Origin: Syntrophomonas sp.
Lineage (GTDB): Bacteria; Bacillota; Syntrophomonadia; Syntrophomonadales; Syntrophomonadaceae
NCBI GenBank assembly: GCA_016841245.1
Contig: JAENZN010000016.1
Span: 1-64,000 of the forward strand
DNA: 64,000 bases
Direction of reading: 5' to 3'
The position numbers were made by a program, and so were the translations under genes. Numbering within the stretch: position 1 is the first letter of the stretch; each line of letters opens with the position of its first letter. Under the pieces are notes generated by a model. The model was not told where the DNA came from. It saw only the letters and a list, made by a program, of their open reading frames with translations, and searched no databases. Below, piece by piece: positions 36,457 through 45,377 of this stretch.

Positions 36457-36472
36457 TGGCATACATATTGCA
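36457..36472 (+). promoter_or_regulatory. Sigma-54 (-24/-12) promoter of the thiolase operon
   Basis: TGGCATACATATTGCA has GG and GC separated by exactly 10 bases. The transcript leader would be about 340 bases long, reaching to the thiolase start; I find no gene or terminator in it (36485-36823). Confidence 0.75.
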
Positions 36473-36823
36473 TATTCGTTTTTAGAGAAAAAATGATGAC
36501 TGCTTCTTAATATAATTTCAGCCAATATATCACAGCATTAATTGTTATAAACAGAACAGGATAGGCAGACTATCTTATGGGTTTATTACTGTTAATATGC
36601 CAGCCAGCAGTGTTTCTGGAAGGCCTGTGAGGTGGACTGGGACAGAACAGGAAGCAGTTAGTATTCATAGTCAGTAAATATATTAACAGTTCACAAAAGG
36701 GGGGGATAATTTAATTATTGGGCTGAACAGCGCAGTAAATATTACTTGCGAATGTCTTTAACAGCCAAAAAAGGGGTTTGGGATTATGTTTTCATTTATA
36801 TGAGAAGGAGAGGTGGACAAATA

Positions 36824-38014
36824 GTGTCAAGAGAAGTAGTTGTTGCGGGTCTGTGTCGTACACCGATAGGCACTTTCGGGGGTACGCTGAAAGACACTAA
36901 AACTGTGGAACTTGGTAGAATAGTAATGGTTGAAGCCATGAAAAGGTCTGGGATTAAACCGGAACAGATAGAGGAAGTAATCTTTGGATGTGTATTACAG
37001 GGGGGACAGGGACAAAACGTTGCCCGCCAGTCTATGATACATGCCGGAATCCCCAAGGAAATTACCGCGTTTACTATTAACAAAGTATGCGCTTCTGGAA
37101 TGAGAGCAGTTCAGCTGGCAGCCCAGGTTATTAAAGCCGGAGATGCTGACATTATTATGGCCGGCGGAATGGAATGTATGAGTGCTCATCCCTATTACCT
37201 GCCTAATGCCCGCTGGGGCTACAGAATGAATATGGTAAAAGGTGATCTCATAGACGGCATGGTTTATGACGGATTGTGGGAAATATTCAACGGTTACCAT
37301 ATGGGGATTACCGCAGAAAACATAGTGGAACAGTACGGCTTAACCCGTGAAGAGCAGGATGATTTTGGTTACAGGAGTCAGGTTAGAACAGCCGAAGCTA
37401 TTGCTGCAGGCAAGTTTAAAGACGAAATTGTACCGGTAGTTATTAAAGGCAAAAAAGGTGATAAAGTATTTGACACTGATGAGCATCCCCGAATGGCTAC
37501 CCGTGAACAAATGGCCAAACTGGGTACTGCCTTTAAGAAAAACGGAACTGTTACTGCAGGAAGTTCATCAGGTATAAATGATGGTGCTGCTGCTATGATC
37601 GTAATGTCCAAAGAAAAAGCTGATGAACTGGGAATCAAACCGATGGCTAAAATCATCAGCTATGCTTCTGGCGGCGTAGATCCTTCGGTTATGGGATTAG
37701 GTCCCATTCCAGCTACTAAGAAAGCTCTGGCCAAAGCTGGTATGACCGTTGATGATATTGACCTTATCGAAGCCAATGAAGCATTTGCGTCACAGTCACT
37801 AGCTGTGGCCAGAGATTGCGGATGGGCTGATAAGATGGAAAAAGTCAATGTAAACGGCGGAGCTATTGCTCTGGGTCATCCGATTGGCTGCTCTGGAGCC
37901 AGGATCATAGTTACCCTGCTGTATGAGATGCAGAAACGCAATCTTAAAACCGGCCTGGCAACTCTCTGTATAGGCGGCGGTATGGGATGTACCACTATTT
38001 TTGAAATGCTCTAA
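36824..38014 (+). CDS. Acetyl-CoA acetyltransferase (thiolase)
   Basis: A 396-residue thiolase that cleaves acetoacetyl-CoA to two acetyl-CoA in fatty acid oxidation. The nucleophilic Cys89 lies in [12 protein letters not shown], the histidine in [17 protein letters not shown], and the second cysteine in CIGGGMGCT. Using the GTG at 36824 (after GGAGAGGTGG) gives the standard length; the frame extends upstream to 36746 with no homologous residues. It is behind a sigma-54 promoter with three upstream dyads and is followed by an acyl-CoA dehydrogenase gene. A short palindrome (TGATAA-GCG-TTATCA, 38036-38050) lies just after the stop. Confidence 0.95.
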   Translation: MSREVVVAGLCRTPIGTFGGTLKDTKTVELGRIVMVEAMKRSGIKPEQIEEVIFGCVLQGGQGQNVARQSMIHAGIPKEITAFTINKVCASGMRAVQLAAQVIKAGDADIIMAGGMECMSAHPYYLPNARWGYRMNMVKGDLIDGMVYDGLWEIFNGYHMGITAENIVEQYGLTREEQDDFGYRSQVRTAEAIAAGKFKDEIVPVVIKGKKGDKVFDTDEHPRMATREQMAKLGTAFKKNGTVTAGSSSGINDGAAAMIVMSKEKADELGIKPMAKIISYASGGVDPSVMGLGPIPATKKALAKAGMTVDDIDLIEANEAFASQSLAVARDCGWADKMEKVNVNGGAIALGHPIGCSGARIIVTLLYEMQKRNLKTGLATLCIGGGMGCTTIFEML

Positions 38015-38035
38015 CTCTGTGGTAAATATGTAAGA

Positions 38036-38050
38036 TGATAAGCGTTATCA
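38036..38050. repeat. 15-bp palindrome between thiolase and acyl-CoA dehydrogenase genes
   Basis: TGATAA-GCG-TTATCA, perfect arms, 22 bp after the thiolase stop. It could be an operator or a small hairpin. An 8-bp repeat ATGGCCGG/CCGGCCAT (about 38082-38124) follows in the same gap. Confidence 0.4.
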
Positions 38051-38162
38051 TACGGGTGCTAATGTAGTTTACTTATAACAGATGGCCGGTCGGATCGAAG
38101 GCGCTGGCCAATTCCCGGCCATTTGTCACGAATTATAAATAAAAAAAATAGGAGGAGTTGTA

Positions 38163-39995
38163 ATGCCACATAATAATTTTCTGTATCAAACTCGGGACAT
38201 TAAGTTCCAGATAAAAGAATGGCTCGACGCTGACAAGGTTTTATCTCTGGATGCTTACAAAGACTACTATGGAATTGACGACTTTGATGCGATCTGCGAT
38301 GTTAACTTCAAAATCTGCCGCGACGTGATCTGCCCAGCTAACAAAGAGTCCGATGAAATCGGAATGAAGCATGTCGGTGGTGACGAAAAGGCTGTTATCA
38401 GCCCAGACATCTTTAAGTCTGTCTACAACACGGTTATCGACGCTGGGATGGGACCGGGGTTCGGTGACCGGCAAGTGGAAGGCCGCATGCCGCTTTACTG
38501 GTACGCCCCGATTCTGGAAATGCAGACCGCTGCATCCCCGGCGATAGTAATGCTGTGGTGTCTGACCCAGGGTGCTACCACCGTGCTCCAGTATAATCTC
38601 CAGCCTGAGCTGCAGGAACGCTTCCTGCCCAAGATGTACTCCGGCGAATGGGGCGGCTCCATGTGTCTGACCGAGCCGGGCGCAGGCTCCGACGTGGGTT
38701 CTATTCTCACTAAGTGCTTCCCTACCGATACCCCAGGCCTGTGGAAGATTAAAGGCCAGAAGTGTTTCATCACCACCGGCGACTGGGATGGAGTCGACAA
38801 CATCATCCACCTGGTGCTGGCTAAACACCCCGACGCAGCAGATGGCACCGCCGGAATTTGCTGCCTGGTCGTTCCTAAATTCTGGGTCAATGAAGATGGC
38901 TCCCTGGGCAAATGGAATGACGTAACCACTACCGGCATAGAGCACAAGCTAGGCATCCACGGCTCTGCCACCTGTTCTTTAGCCTTTGGCGAAAACAATA
39001 ACTGCTACGGCTACATGATTGGCCCCGATCCGGAAGGCCCCCGCGCCAAAGGCATGGCCCAGATGTTCCAGATGATGAACGAAGAACGTATCAACACCGG
39101 TATATTCTCTCTAGGCGCATTTGGTGCGGCCTACTATGCAGCTCTGGATTATGCCAAGGTGCGCGTACAGAGCGCAAAATCCACCGATCCGAAGGGTCCG
39201 AAGGTCCGGATCATCGAACATGAAGACGTCCGCCGCATGCTAATGCTGCAGAAGTCCATGATGGAAGCCTGCCGGGCGTTGGTCTACTCATCCTACTACT
39301 ATATCGATTTGTCTAAAGAAGCTGCCACGGAGGAAGAGCGGGAACTCGCTGAGGACTTCTTCATGATACAAAATCCGCTTGCCAAGGCCTTTATATCCGA
39401 CGTAGCATGGGTAATGTGTGCGGAAGCGATGCAGGTTCACGGCGGCTACGGCTTTATGGAAGAATATGCCCCGGCTTCCCTGGCCCGGGACTGCAAAATC
39501 TATTCCATCTGGGAAGGAACCAACTTCATGCATGGGCAAGACTTCACCGGACGCAAGTTCACCATGAAGGGCGGCGAACCGTTCAAGAAATGGATGGCTG
39601 AAATTGCTGATTTTATCACTGCCAAGAAGACTCCGGAATTCGCGGTTGAATTTGCGATGCTGGAAGATGCCTTCGGCGATTTCCAATCAATTATGGATCT
39701 GAATGCTGAATGGTCGGTTAACAATAAGCAAATGAAACAGCTGTATGCGACCAGGATGTTGCATGCGGGTACGAAGATTATCTGCGGCAAGATGATGCTC
39801 GACCAGGGTGTCCTGGCTGCCCGGAAGCTGGCGGAACTGGGAGAAGATCATTTTGATGCCAACTTCTACAAGAGCAAAATCGCCACCGCCAAGTTCTTTG
39901 TGATGAACGTTGTTCCCGAAGTCTTTTCAACTCTGAAAGCCATGCAGAATCCTGATACCAGCTGCATTGACCTGGCCGAAGAAGCATTTATGTAA
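38163..39995 (+). CDS. Acyl-CoA dehydrogenase, long (610-residue) type
   Basis: A flavoprotein that forms the double bond in acyl-CoA. Family motifs are GGSMCLTEPGAGSD (FAD/substrate), FITTGDWDG, and the C-terminal VHGGYGFMEEYAPASLARD followed by YSIWEGTN. At 610 residues it belongs to the longer type with an extra C-terminal helical domain (as in DmdC/FadE-like enzymes) rather than the 380-residue butyryl-CoA type. Context suggests butyryl- or similar acyl-CoA oxidation. Third codon positions are clearly richer in G/C than in the neighbouring thiolase, which suggests recent transfer or strong selection for expression. AGGAGGAG precedes the ATG. Confidence 0.93.
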   Translation: MPHNNFLYQTRDIKFQIKEWLDADKVLSLDAYKDYYGIDDFDAICDVNFKICRDVICPANKESDEIGMKHVGGDEKAVISPDIFKSVYNTVIDAGMGPGFGDRQVEGRMPLYWYAPILEMQTAASPAIVMLWCLTQGATTVLQYNLQPELQERFLPKMYSGEWGGSMCLTEPGAGSDVGSILTKCFPTDTPGLWKIKGQKCFITTGDWDGVDNIIHLVLAKHPDAADGTAGICCLVVPKFWVNEDGSLGKWNDVTTTGIEHKLGIHGSATCSLAFGENNNCYGYMIGPDPEGPRAKGMAQMFQMMNEERINTGIFSLGAFGAAYYAALDYAKVRVQSAKSTDPKGPKVRIIEHEDVRRMLMLQKSMMEACRALVYSSYYYIDLSKEAATEEERELAEDFFMIQNPLAKAFISDVAWVMCAEAMQVHGGYGFMEEYAPASLARDCKIYSIWEGTNFMHGQDFTGRKFTMKGGEPFKKWMAEIADFITAKKTPEFAVEFAMLEDAFGDFQSIMDLNAEWSVNNKQMKQLYATRMLHAGTKIICGKMMLDQGVLAARKLAELGEDHFDANFYKSKIATAKFFVMNVVPEVFSTLKAMQNPDTSCIDLAEEAFM

Positions 39996-40046
39996 AAAGC
40001 AGATGTATCCTGTCCCAAGGGCAGGAAACTATTCAGGCTCCGATCA

Positions 40047-40424
40047 TTGGGAACCGTGTCTCACGGATTCCATACACCGGAGGGTGCATTTGCCAGGTGT
40101 TATGCTGGTGATGTAGCAATGAAAGGCACTACTAAAGCGGTTCAGGTGCCGGGTGGATATGCTTACATTCGTGAATATTCGGTTGAAAGAATGATGCGCA
40201 ATGCCAAGATCATCCATCTTCACGAAGGAACCAATGAAATTCAGAGACGGACTATGACCGGATGCCTGAAGGAAGGCAAGCTTTCCAACTATGAATATCA
40301 GAATTTTTCAGCTGTTTGCCAACCTGTCGTACCACTCACACGAGACAGGATTCAGCTGAAAAACAAGAGAATATTATTCCCCCTGACGGCAGGCACCCCC
40401 TGTCTGCCGTCAAACCTTTCTTAA
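40047..40424 (+). pseudogene. C-terminal remnant of a canonical acyl-CoA dehydrogenase
   Basis: Codons from about 40083 to 40290 encode GAFARCYAGDVAMKGTTKAV, then GGYAYIREYSVERMMR, NAKIIHLHEGTNEIQRR, which is the last 70 residues of a normal 380-residue butyryl-CoA-type dehydrogenase. The first 300 residues are absent, there is no start codon with a Shine-Dalgarno sequence, and some conserved positions are changed (GGYGY to GGYAY). The frame runs on without homology to 40424. It follows the full-length 610-residue dehydrogenase by 50 bp. Confidence 0.85.
40384..40412 (+). terminator. Probable terminator between the beta-oxidation genes and the regulator
   Basis: TGACGGCAG and CTGCCGTCA pair, extended inward with a G-U pair to a 12-bp stem and a CCCCC loop. 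The following T-rich stretch (CCTTTCTT) is imperfect. It lies between convergent transcription units. Confidence 0.55.
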
Positions 40425-42514
40425 GACCTGTGTTTTATTCCATATTTAGCTGCCTTCCGAACCACCGTAGATTGATTAACTTCCAGTACTTGAGCGATTT
40501 GATAGGTTGACTTATAGCGTTTATAAGCCTTTTCCAGCAGCTGTCTTTCTGCATTCTCTACTGTTTGCTTCAATGGCCATAAACCTTTTTCCGGATCATT
40601 TCTCAGCAGAACCATATTCATTGCTACTGGCAAATCACTGGTGGTTATCAAATTATCATTAGTGGTTACAACCAGCCTTTCCGTAAGGTTCTCAAGTTCT
40701 CTGACATTCCCGGGCCAGTCATATTCCACAAAACAATCAATAACATCTTTATGAAAACGTTTATTCATATGGTATTTCTGATTGAATATTTCCAAAAAGA
40801 AATTAGCTAAGACCGGAGTATCCTCCAATCTTTCCCTCAAAGGAGGAACCGTAATAGGTATTACATTTAAGCGATAATAAAGATCTAATCTGAACTTCTG
40901 CTGACTAACCATTTCCATTAAATCCTGATTCGTTCCGGCCAGGATCCGGGTATCTACTTTAAACGATTTGCCACCACCCACTCTGATTATTTCTTTATTC
41001 TGCAGTACCCGTAATAGTTTTACCTGTAACCCCAGGGGGAGCTCCCCAATCTCATCTAAAAACAATATCCCATTATTAGCCAGCTCAAAAAGACCTATTT
41101 TCCCAGATTTTCTTGCTCCGGTAAAAGCTCCTTCGTCATAACCAAACAGTTCTGATTCCAGCAGATTCTCAGGAATAGCACCACAGTTGACCTTTATAAA
41201 AGGCCCTTCTTTCCTGCCGCTGCCTTTGTGTATAATTTCTGCAATCAACTCTTTACCCACACCCGATTCACCCTGGATAAGTACTGTTGAATCTACTCCA
41301 GCGACCCTCATAACCATATTCAATAGTTCTTTCATTTTGCTCGATTTAACTATCATCTTCTGGGAGCTCTGCATTTTCAGGTGCTGCAGTTCGGTTTTAT
41401 AAAATTCGTGCAGTCCCTCCACCTGCTCCAGCCGCCTCTGCAGTTCCTTTAATTCGGTAATATCTCGCACATTGGTAACTACCATAATAATATTACCTTC
41501 TTCGTCAAATATGGGATTACTGGTTATCAGAGCTTCTTTACCGCTTCGGGGGACAATAGTGATAGTCACTCTTTCTTTTTGCTCCAGGGCTAACAATGTT
41601 CCCGATCGTGAAAACACCCCTTCGTTCACCAGATCCGCCATATTCCTTCCAATACATTCAAATCCCATAACGCCAGTAATTCGTTCAAAGCCCTTATTTA
41701 ACATCAAAGTATTAGCCTGTCCATCAGTAACATATAATCCATCAAAGGAGGATTCTATTACCGCATCCAGCTCCCGGTTCAATTTTTTAGTATATTCTGA
41801 TTCTTTAACCAGTTCTTCAAACTCCGAAATTTCTCTTAAAACCAGGATAGCTCCAATGGTTTTGCTGTTTTTCACAATATTGGTGCGATAAGGCAAAAAA
41901 CTCCTGCCTGCAATGACGAGTTTATTGGACGGAAGTGGAGCATGCGAGCCGCTGACAAAAGCTTCTAGGATTCCTGTGCCGGCCAGTATATCCCAGGCAT
42001 TTAATCCCCGAACTTCCTTTGCTGATATGCCCATTAATTTAGCCGCAGCTTTGTTAAATATGACTATCTTATAATTATTATCTATAGATATTACTGGATT
42101 ATATACTGCATCGATACTCGATTCCATATCCAGCTTTTTTTCATACAATCTTTCTGCTATAGCATGGTAGACTTCCTCATAGTAAAGCATCCCTACCAGT
42201 TCGCTGCTCCTAAAAACCGGGATGTACTCAAATTTGTCATTCAATAAATCAGGCAGAAATTCATCAAAAGATATGCTTCTTACTTCCCGTGTAATTATTG
42301 GGGAAATTTCGTTTGATGGCAGCACCCCCCGGGCTATTGCACCTATCAACTCTGTTTTGCTAATAAAACCAATGAGCTTCTGGTTTTCATCTAGTACTGG
42401 CAGTGCAGATATATTTTCATTATCACTAAAAAGACGGGCAGCTTCTGCAATAGTCTGCCGGGACTGTAGAAAAAGCACTTTGGAGTTCATTAACTCACTA
42501 ACCTTTACTCGCAT
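40421..42514 (-). CDS. Sigma-54-dependent activator with CBS, PAS, AAA+ and HTH domains
   Basis: A 697-residue enhancer-binding protein. Two CBS motifs (about 1-120: [14 protein letters not shown] and [16 protein letters not shown]) could sense adenine nucleotides. Two PAS domains follow (about 130-230, 255-360). The AAA+ domain has [14 protein letters not shown] (462-467) and LDEIGELP. The C-terminal HTH ([23 protein letters not shown]) is TyrR-like rather than Fis-like. ATG at 42514 follows AAGGGG; the frame extends to 42553 without a signal. It converges on the thiolase/dehydrogenase genes and is a candidate regulator of them. Confidence 0.94.
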   Translation of the reverse strand: MRVKVSELMNSKVLFLQSRQTIAEAARLFSDNENISALPVLDENQKLIGFISKTELIGAIARGVLPSNEISPIITREVRSISFDEFLPDLLNDKFEYIPVFRSSELVGMLYYEEVYHAIAERLYEKKLDMESSIDAVYNPVISIDNNYKIVIFNKAAAKLMGISAKEVRGLNAWDILAGTGILEAFVSGSHAPLPSNKLVIAGRSFLPYRTNIVKNSKTIGAILVLREISEFEELVKESEYTKKLNRELDAVIESSFDGLYVTDGQANTLMLNKGFERITGVMGFECIGRNMADLVNEGVFSRSGTLLALEQKERVTITIVPRSGKEALITSNPIFDEEGNIIMVVTNVRDITELKELQRRLEQVEGLHEFYKTELQHLKMQSSQKMIVKSSKMKELLNMVMRVAGVDSTVLIQGESGVGKELIAEIIHKGSGRKEGPFIKVNCGAIPENLLESELFGYDEGAFTGARKSGKIGLFELANNGILFLDEIGELPLGLQVKLLRVLQNKEIIRVGGGKSFKVDTRILAGTNQDLMEMVSQQKFRLDLYYRLNVIPITVPPLRERLEDTPVLANFFLEIFNQKYHMNKRFHKDVIDCFVEYDWPGNVRELENLTERLVVTTNDNLITTSDLPVAMNMVLLRNDPEKGLWPLKQTVENAERQLLEKAYKRYKSTYQIAQVLEVNQSTVVRKAAKYGIKHRS

Positions 42515-42660
42515 CAGAATACCCCTTTTTTGATTTATTGTAACATAAATCATCTTGTTCTTCCGAGGAAAGCAGGGTTAACAGCAGACAGGCGATTCCA
42601 TTTGCAAGCATTAATGGAATATTCTTTCTTTTTGGGTTATACTGTCTTTATTAAGTATAC

Positions 42661-43103
42661 TTGTCCGTTCTATGGCGAAGGTGGGGAGACAAAAACCAAA
42701 ATTATATAAGGGAAATAAAATATCCCCTCTTCTCCGAAACAAAAATATATGCATATTATCTAAGATGTCTTTCCATACTGAATGATGAAGGTACTCTAGG
42801 AGCCCTGGCCTGGTGCTATGCTGACTATATACCTGAGCTGTGGAACAAGCCCCCGTTGCATGAAAACCCTCATGAAAGACATTTTGGACTGTTCCAGTAT
42901 GACAACCGGCCCAAGCAAGCAGTAAAAGCATTCGCATACATGCCGAATCAAATTAGATCGTCTGGGAATCTTATAGAAAAATACGCCTGGATGAATGAAT
43001 CCTCTGAGATACGTACTATGAGAGTCCTAAAACTAATCTTGAGAAAATGTATGCCCGTTACAGAAGTATTCTAGACAAAAATAACGAGGAGCATAGTAAA
43101 TGA
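42661..43103 (+). pseudogene. Truncated and frameshifted glycoside hydrolase
   Basis: The frame from 42661 contains GALAWCYADYIPELWNKPP and HERHFGLFQYDNRPKQAVKA, the C-terminal part of a (beta/alpha)8 glycosidase (GH5-like, cellulase/mannanase type) often found next to glycosyltransferases. The N-terminal two thirds are missing; an in-frame TAA lies just upstream at 42652. Near 43015 the frame shifts: the neighbouring frame continues YYESPKTNLEKMYARYRSIL and stops at 43101-43103, overlapping the start of the glycosyltransferase (ATGA), which was probably its coupled partner. Confidence 0.75.
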
Positions 43104-44113
43104 AAATAGCTTTATTGTCACCTATTGCGTGGAGAACACCGCCCCGAAATTATGGACCCTGGGAACTCGTTGTATCTTTGCTGGCTGAAGGGCTGGTTAA
43201 AAGAGGATTGGAAGTAACCCTCTTTGCTACCGGAGATTCAATAACTCAGGCTAAACTGGCCTCCGTTTGCCCGGCACCATATGAAGAGAATAAAGATATC
43301 GATCCCAAAGTATGGGAAGCACTTCATATTGCGCACCTGTTTGAAGAAGCTGATAAATTTGATATTATCCACAACAATTATGACTTTCTGCCACTGGTTT
43401 TTTCCCGCCTGGTAGATACTCCGGTGGTAACTACCATACATGGTTTTTCATCCAGTCAAATAATACCTGTCTACCGCGAATACAACGATAGTAATTACTA
43501 TGTGTCCATAAGTAACGCCGATCGAAGCCAGGATTTGAATTATATAAAGACCATTTATCATGGAATAGACCTCAATCAATTCAAGTTTTATGATAAAGCA
43601 GGAGATTATCTGTTGTTTTTCGGAAGAATTCATCCTGACAAAGGTGCTGCCGAAGCGGTGGAAATATCACAGCGCTCAGGAATTAAGCTAATAATAGCAG
43701 GAATAATTCAAGACCAGAATTATTTTAATACCCGGGTTGCACCATTTATCGATGGAGAAAATATCATCTATTTTGGTGTGGCTAATCCTGTTCAGCGGGA
43801 TCAACTCATGGGTAACGCTCTGGCTTTGCTTCACCCCATCAATTTCCATGAGCCCTTTGGCCTGAGTGTAGTAGAAGCCATGGCCTGTGGAACTCCGGTT
43901 ATCGCCTTTAACAAAGGCTCTATGCCGGAGGTTATTGATCAGGGAAAAAGCGGCTTTCTAGTTAAAGATGTAGAAGAGGCATGCTCCGTTTTGCCACAGC
44001 TATGGTCCCTGGACCGCAGTTACTGCCGCTACTGGGCGGAAAGCAGGTTTAGCTGGGATAGAATGATTGATGACTATATCCAGGTTTATCAAGAAATTTT
44101 ACTACGCCATTAA
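43100..44113 (+). CDS. Family 4-type glycosyltransferase
   Basis: A 337-residue GT-B-fold glycosyltransferase. The N-terminal part has the glycine/proline loop (SPIAWRTPPRNYGPWE) and DIIHNNYDF; the C-terminal half has IYHGIDLNQF, LFFGRIHPDKG and the donor-binding EPFGLSVVEAMACGTPVIA with the E-x7-E motif. It transfers a sugar from a nucleotide donor to an unknown acceptor. It was translationally coupled to the upstream glycosidase, now broken. A large inverted repeat begins at its stop codon. Confidence 0.92.
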   Translation: MKIALLSPIAWRTPPRNYGPWELVVSLLAEGLVKRGLEVTLFATGDSITQAKLASVCPAPYEENKDIDPKVWEALHIAHLFEEADKFDIIHNNYDFLPLVFSRLVDTPVVTTIHGFSSSQIIPVYREYNDSNYYVSISNADRSQDLNYIKTIYHGIDLNQFKFYDKAGDYLLFFGRIHPDKGAAEAVEISQRSGIKLIIAGIIQDQNYFNTRVAPFIDGENIIYFGVANPVQRDQLMGNALALLHPINFHEPFGLSVVEAMACGTPVIAFNKGSMPEVIDQGKSGFLVKDVEEACSVLPQLWSLDRSYCRYWAESRFSWDRMIDDYIQVYQEILLRH

Positions 44114-44185
44114 TGGTACAGGGGGAAAGGTTCCTGTTCTCTATTTGAATAATAGTAGGGACCAGGAACCTTTCCCCCTGTACCA
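44114..44185. repeat. 23-bp perfect inverted repeat after the glycosyltransferase gene
   Basis: Arms at 44114-44136 and 44163-44185 pair perfectly (TGGTACAGGGGGAAAGGTTC at the outer end), with a 26-base loop. It begins on the base after the stop codon. It is similar in style to the palindrome at 17521 but differs in sequence. It may act as a terminator on the plus strand, though no T run follows. Confidence 0.85.
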
Positions 44186-44207
44186 AAACAAAAGTTTTGC
44201 AGCAGTC

Positions 44208-44243
44208 ATTTAAAAAGCTCAACCATCCATAAAAATGATGGTT
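44208..44243 (-). terminator. Terminator of the degV gene
   Basis: On the minus strand AACCATC and GATGGTT pair with a 9-base loop, followed by GAGCTTTTTAAA, 31 bp after the degV stop. Confidence 0.75.
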
Positions 44244-44273
44244 AAGCCTTTTAATAACTATCATCTGCTCTGC

Positions 44274-45125
44274 TTATTTTTTTCTCAGAAAAAATACCGG
44301 ATAGGTTCCAGCTCCAACGTGGGCACCTATAACTGCACCGATTTCAGTTATAATAAAATTCTGGCAGCCAAATTTTTCAGCAATCATATCTTTAATTAAA
44401 AGTGCTCCCTCATAATCATTGGAATGAGCAACTCCAATAAGCTGTTCGGATAAATTGTCCCCCCGCTCAGCCATTATTTCCAGCATCCTTTTCTTGGCTT
44501 TTTTTAAACCCTTTACCTTTTCGACTGGATTAATTTTTCCGTCCTTCATTTCAGCAATAACTTTAATATTCAACAGCGATCCTATAAATGCTGATGCAGC
44601 ACTGACCCGACCGCCTCTTTTCAGCATTTCAAAATCCCCCACAATAAAAACGTGCTCCATTCTATCGATATTATCCATTATCTCTTCAATAACCTGATCT
44701 TTACTCAAACCTGCTTCTATCGCCTGGGCTGCTCTGATTAATGTCAAACCATATCCCAGCGATGCACTTTTCGAGTCTATGACTGTAATACGTTCCGGAT
44801 TCAGTATATCACGAGCAACGCAGGCAGATTGATAAGTGCCGCTTAAGCCAGAAGAAAATGCGACGTATATTATTTCATCATCGCCTTTAGCCAGTATATT
44901 ATTAAATTCTTCTTCAAATTCAGCTGGATTAACTTGTGAGGTGGTAGGCATAATTCCTGGTTCCTTTATTAATTCATAGAATTCTCCAGGAAACAAATCT
45001 ACTCTATCCCGATAACTTTTTTCTTTAATGTTTACTTTTAAAGCAATTGAGGTTATCCCCAGTTGGTTCAGAACATCCTGATCCAGATCACAGCAGTTAT
45101 CTGCGTATAAGCTAATCTTAGCCAT
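44274..45125 (-). CDS. DegV-family fatty-acid-binding protein
   Basis: A 283-residue member of the DegV family, which binds a single fatty acid in a tunnel between two alpha/beta domains; FakB proteins of this family present fatty acids to the kinase FakA. Family motifs include YADNCCDL near the N-terminus, PTTSQVNPAEF, and FSSGLSGTYQSA. A fatty acid role fits an organism living on fatty acids, but a FakA gene is not in the window. It is a single-gene unit with its own terminator. Confidence 0.92.
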   Translation of the reverse strand: MAKISLYADNCCDLDQDVLNQLGITSIALKVNIKEKSYRDRVDLFPGEFYELIKEPGIMPTTSQVNPAEFEEEFNNILAKGDDEIIYVAFSSGLSGTYQSACVARDILNPERITVIDSKSASLGYGLTLIRAAQAIEAGLSKDQVIEEIMDNIDRMEHVFIVGDFEMLKRGGRVSAASAFIGSLLNIKVIAEMKDGKINPVEKVKGLKKAKKRMLEIMAERGDNLSEQLIGVAHSNDYEGALLIKDMIAEKFGCQNFIITEIGAVIGAHVGAGTYPVFFLRKK

Positions 45126-45377
45126 CTAATTTCCTCCTCGCCCAGACCCCCGCTAAAAACCATCTCTTCTTAATATAGTGAATTGTACTATTTTTTAAAA
45201 ATATTAACAAGGACCAGAAATATGAATATATAATAACCCCCCATTTTTATACTATGTGTAAGATAAAATTAGAACCGTTTTGTATTTTCAGACATGGGTA
45301 GGATTATTACAACCTTATGCAGAAAGTATAGATATATTAACATTATTTAGTAAAACTTTTATTGAGGAGGACTAATA

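Noticed and set aside
38241-38945. 234-codon open frame on the minus strand inside the acyl-CoA dehydrogenase gene
   Set aside because: It is antisense to a gene with clear homology and arises from the G/C-rich third codon positions; it has no Shine-Dalgarno sequence and no recognisable motif.
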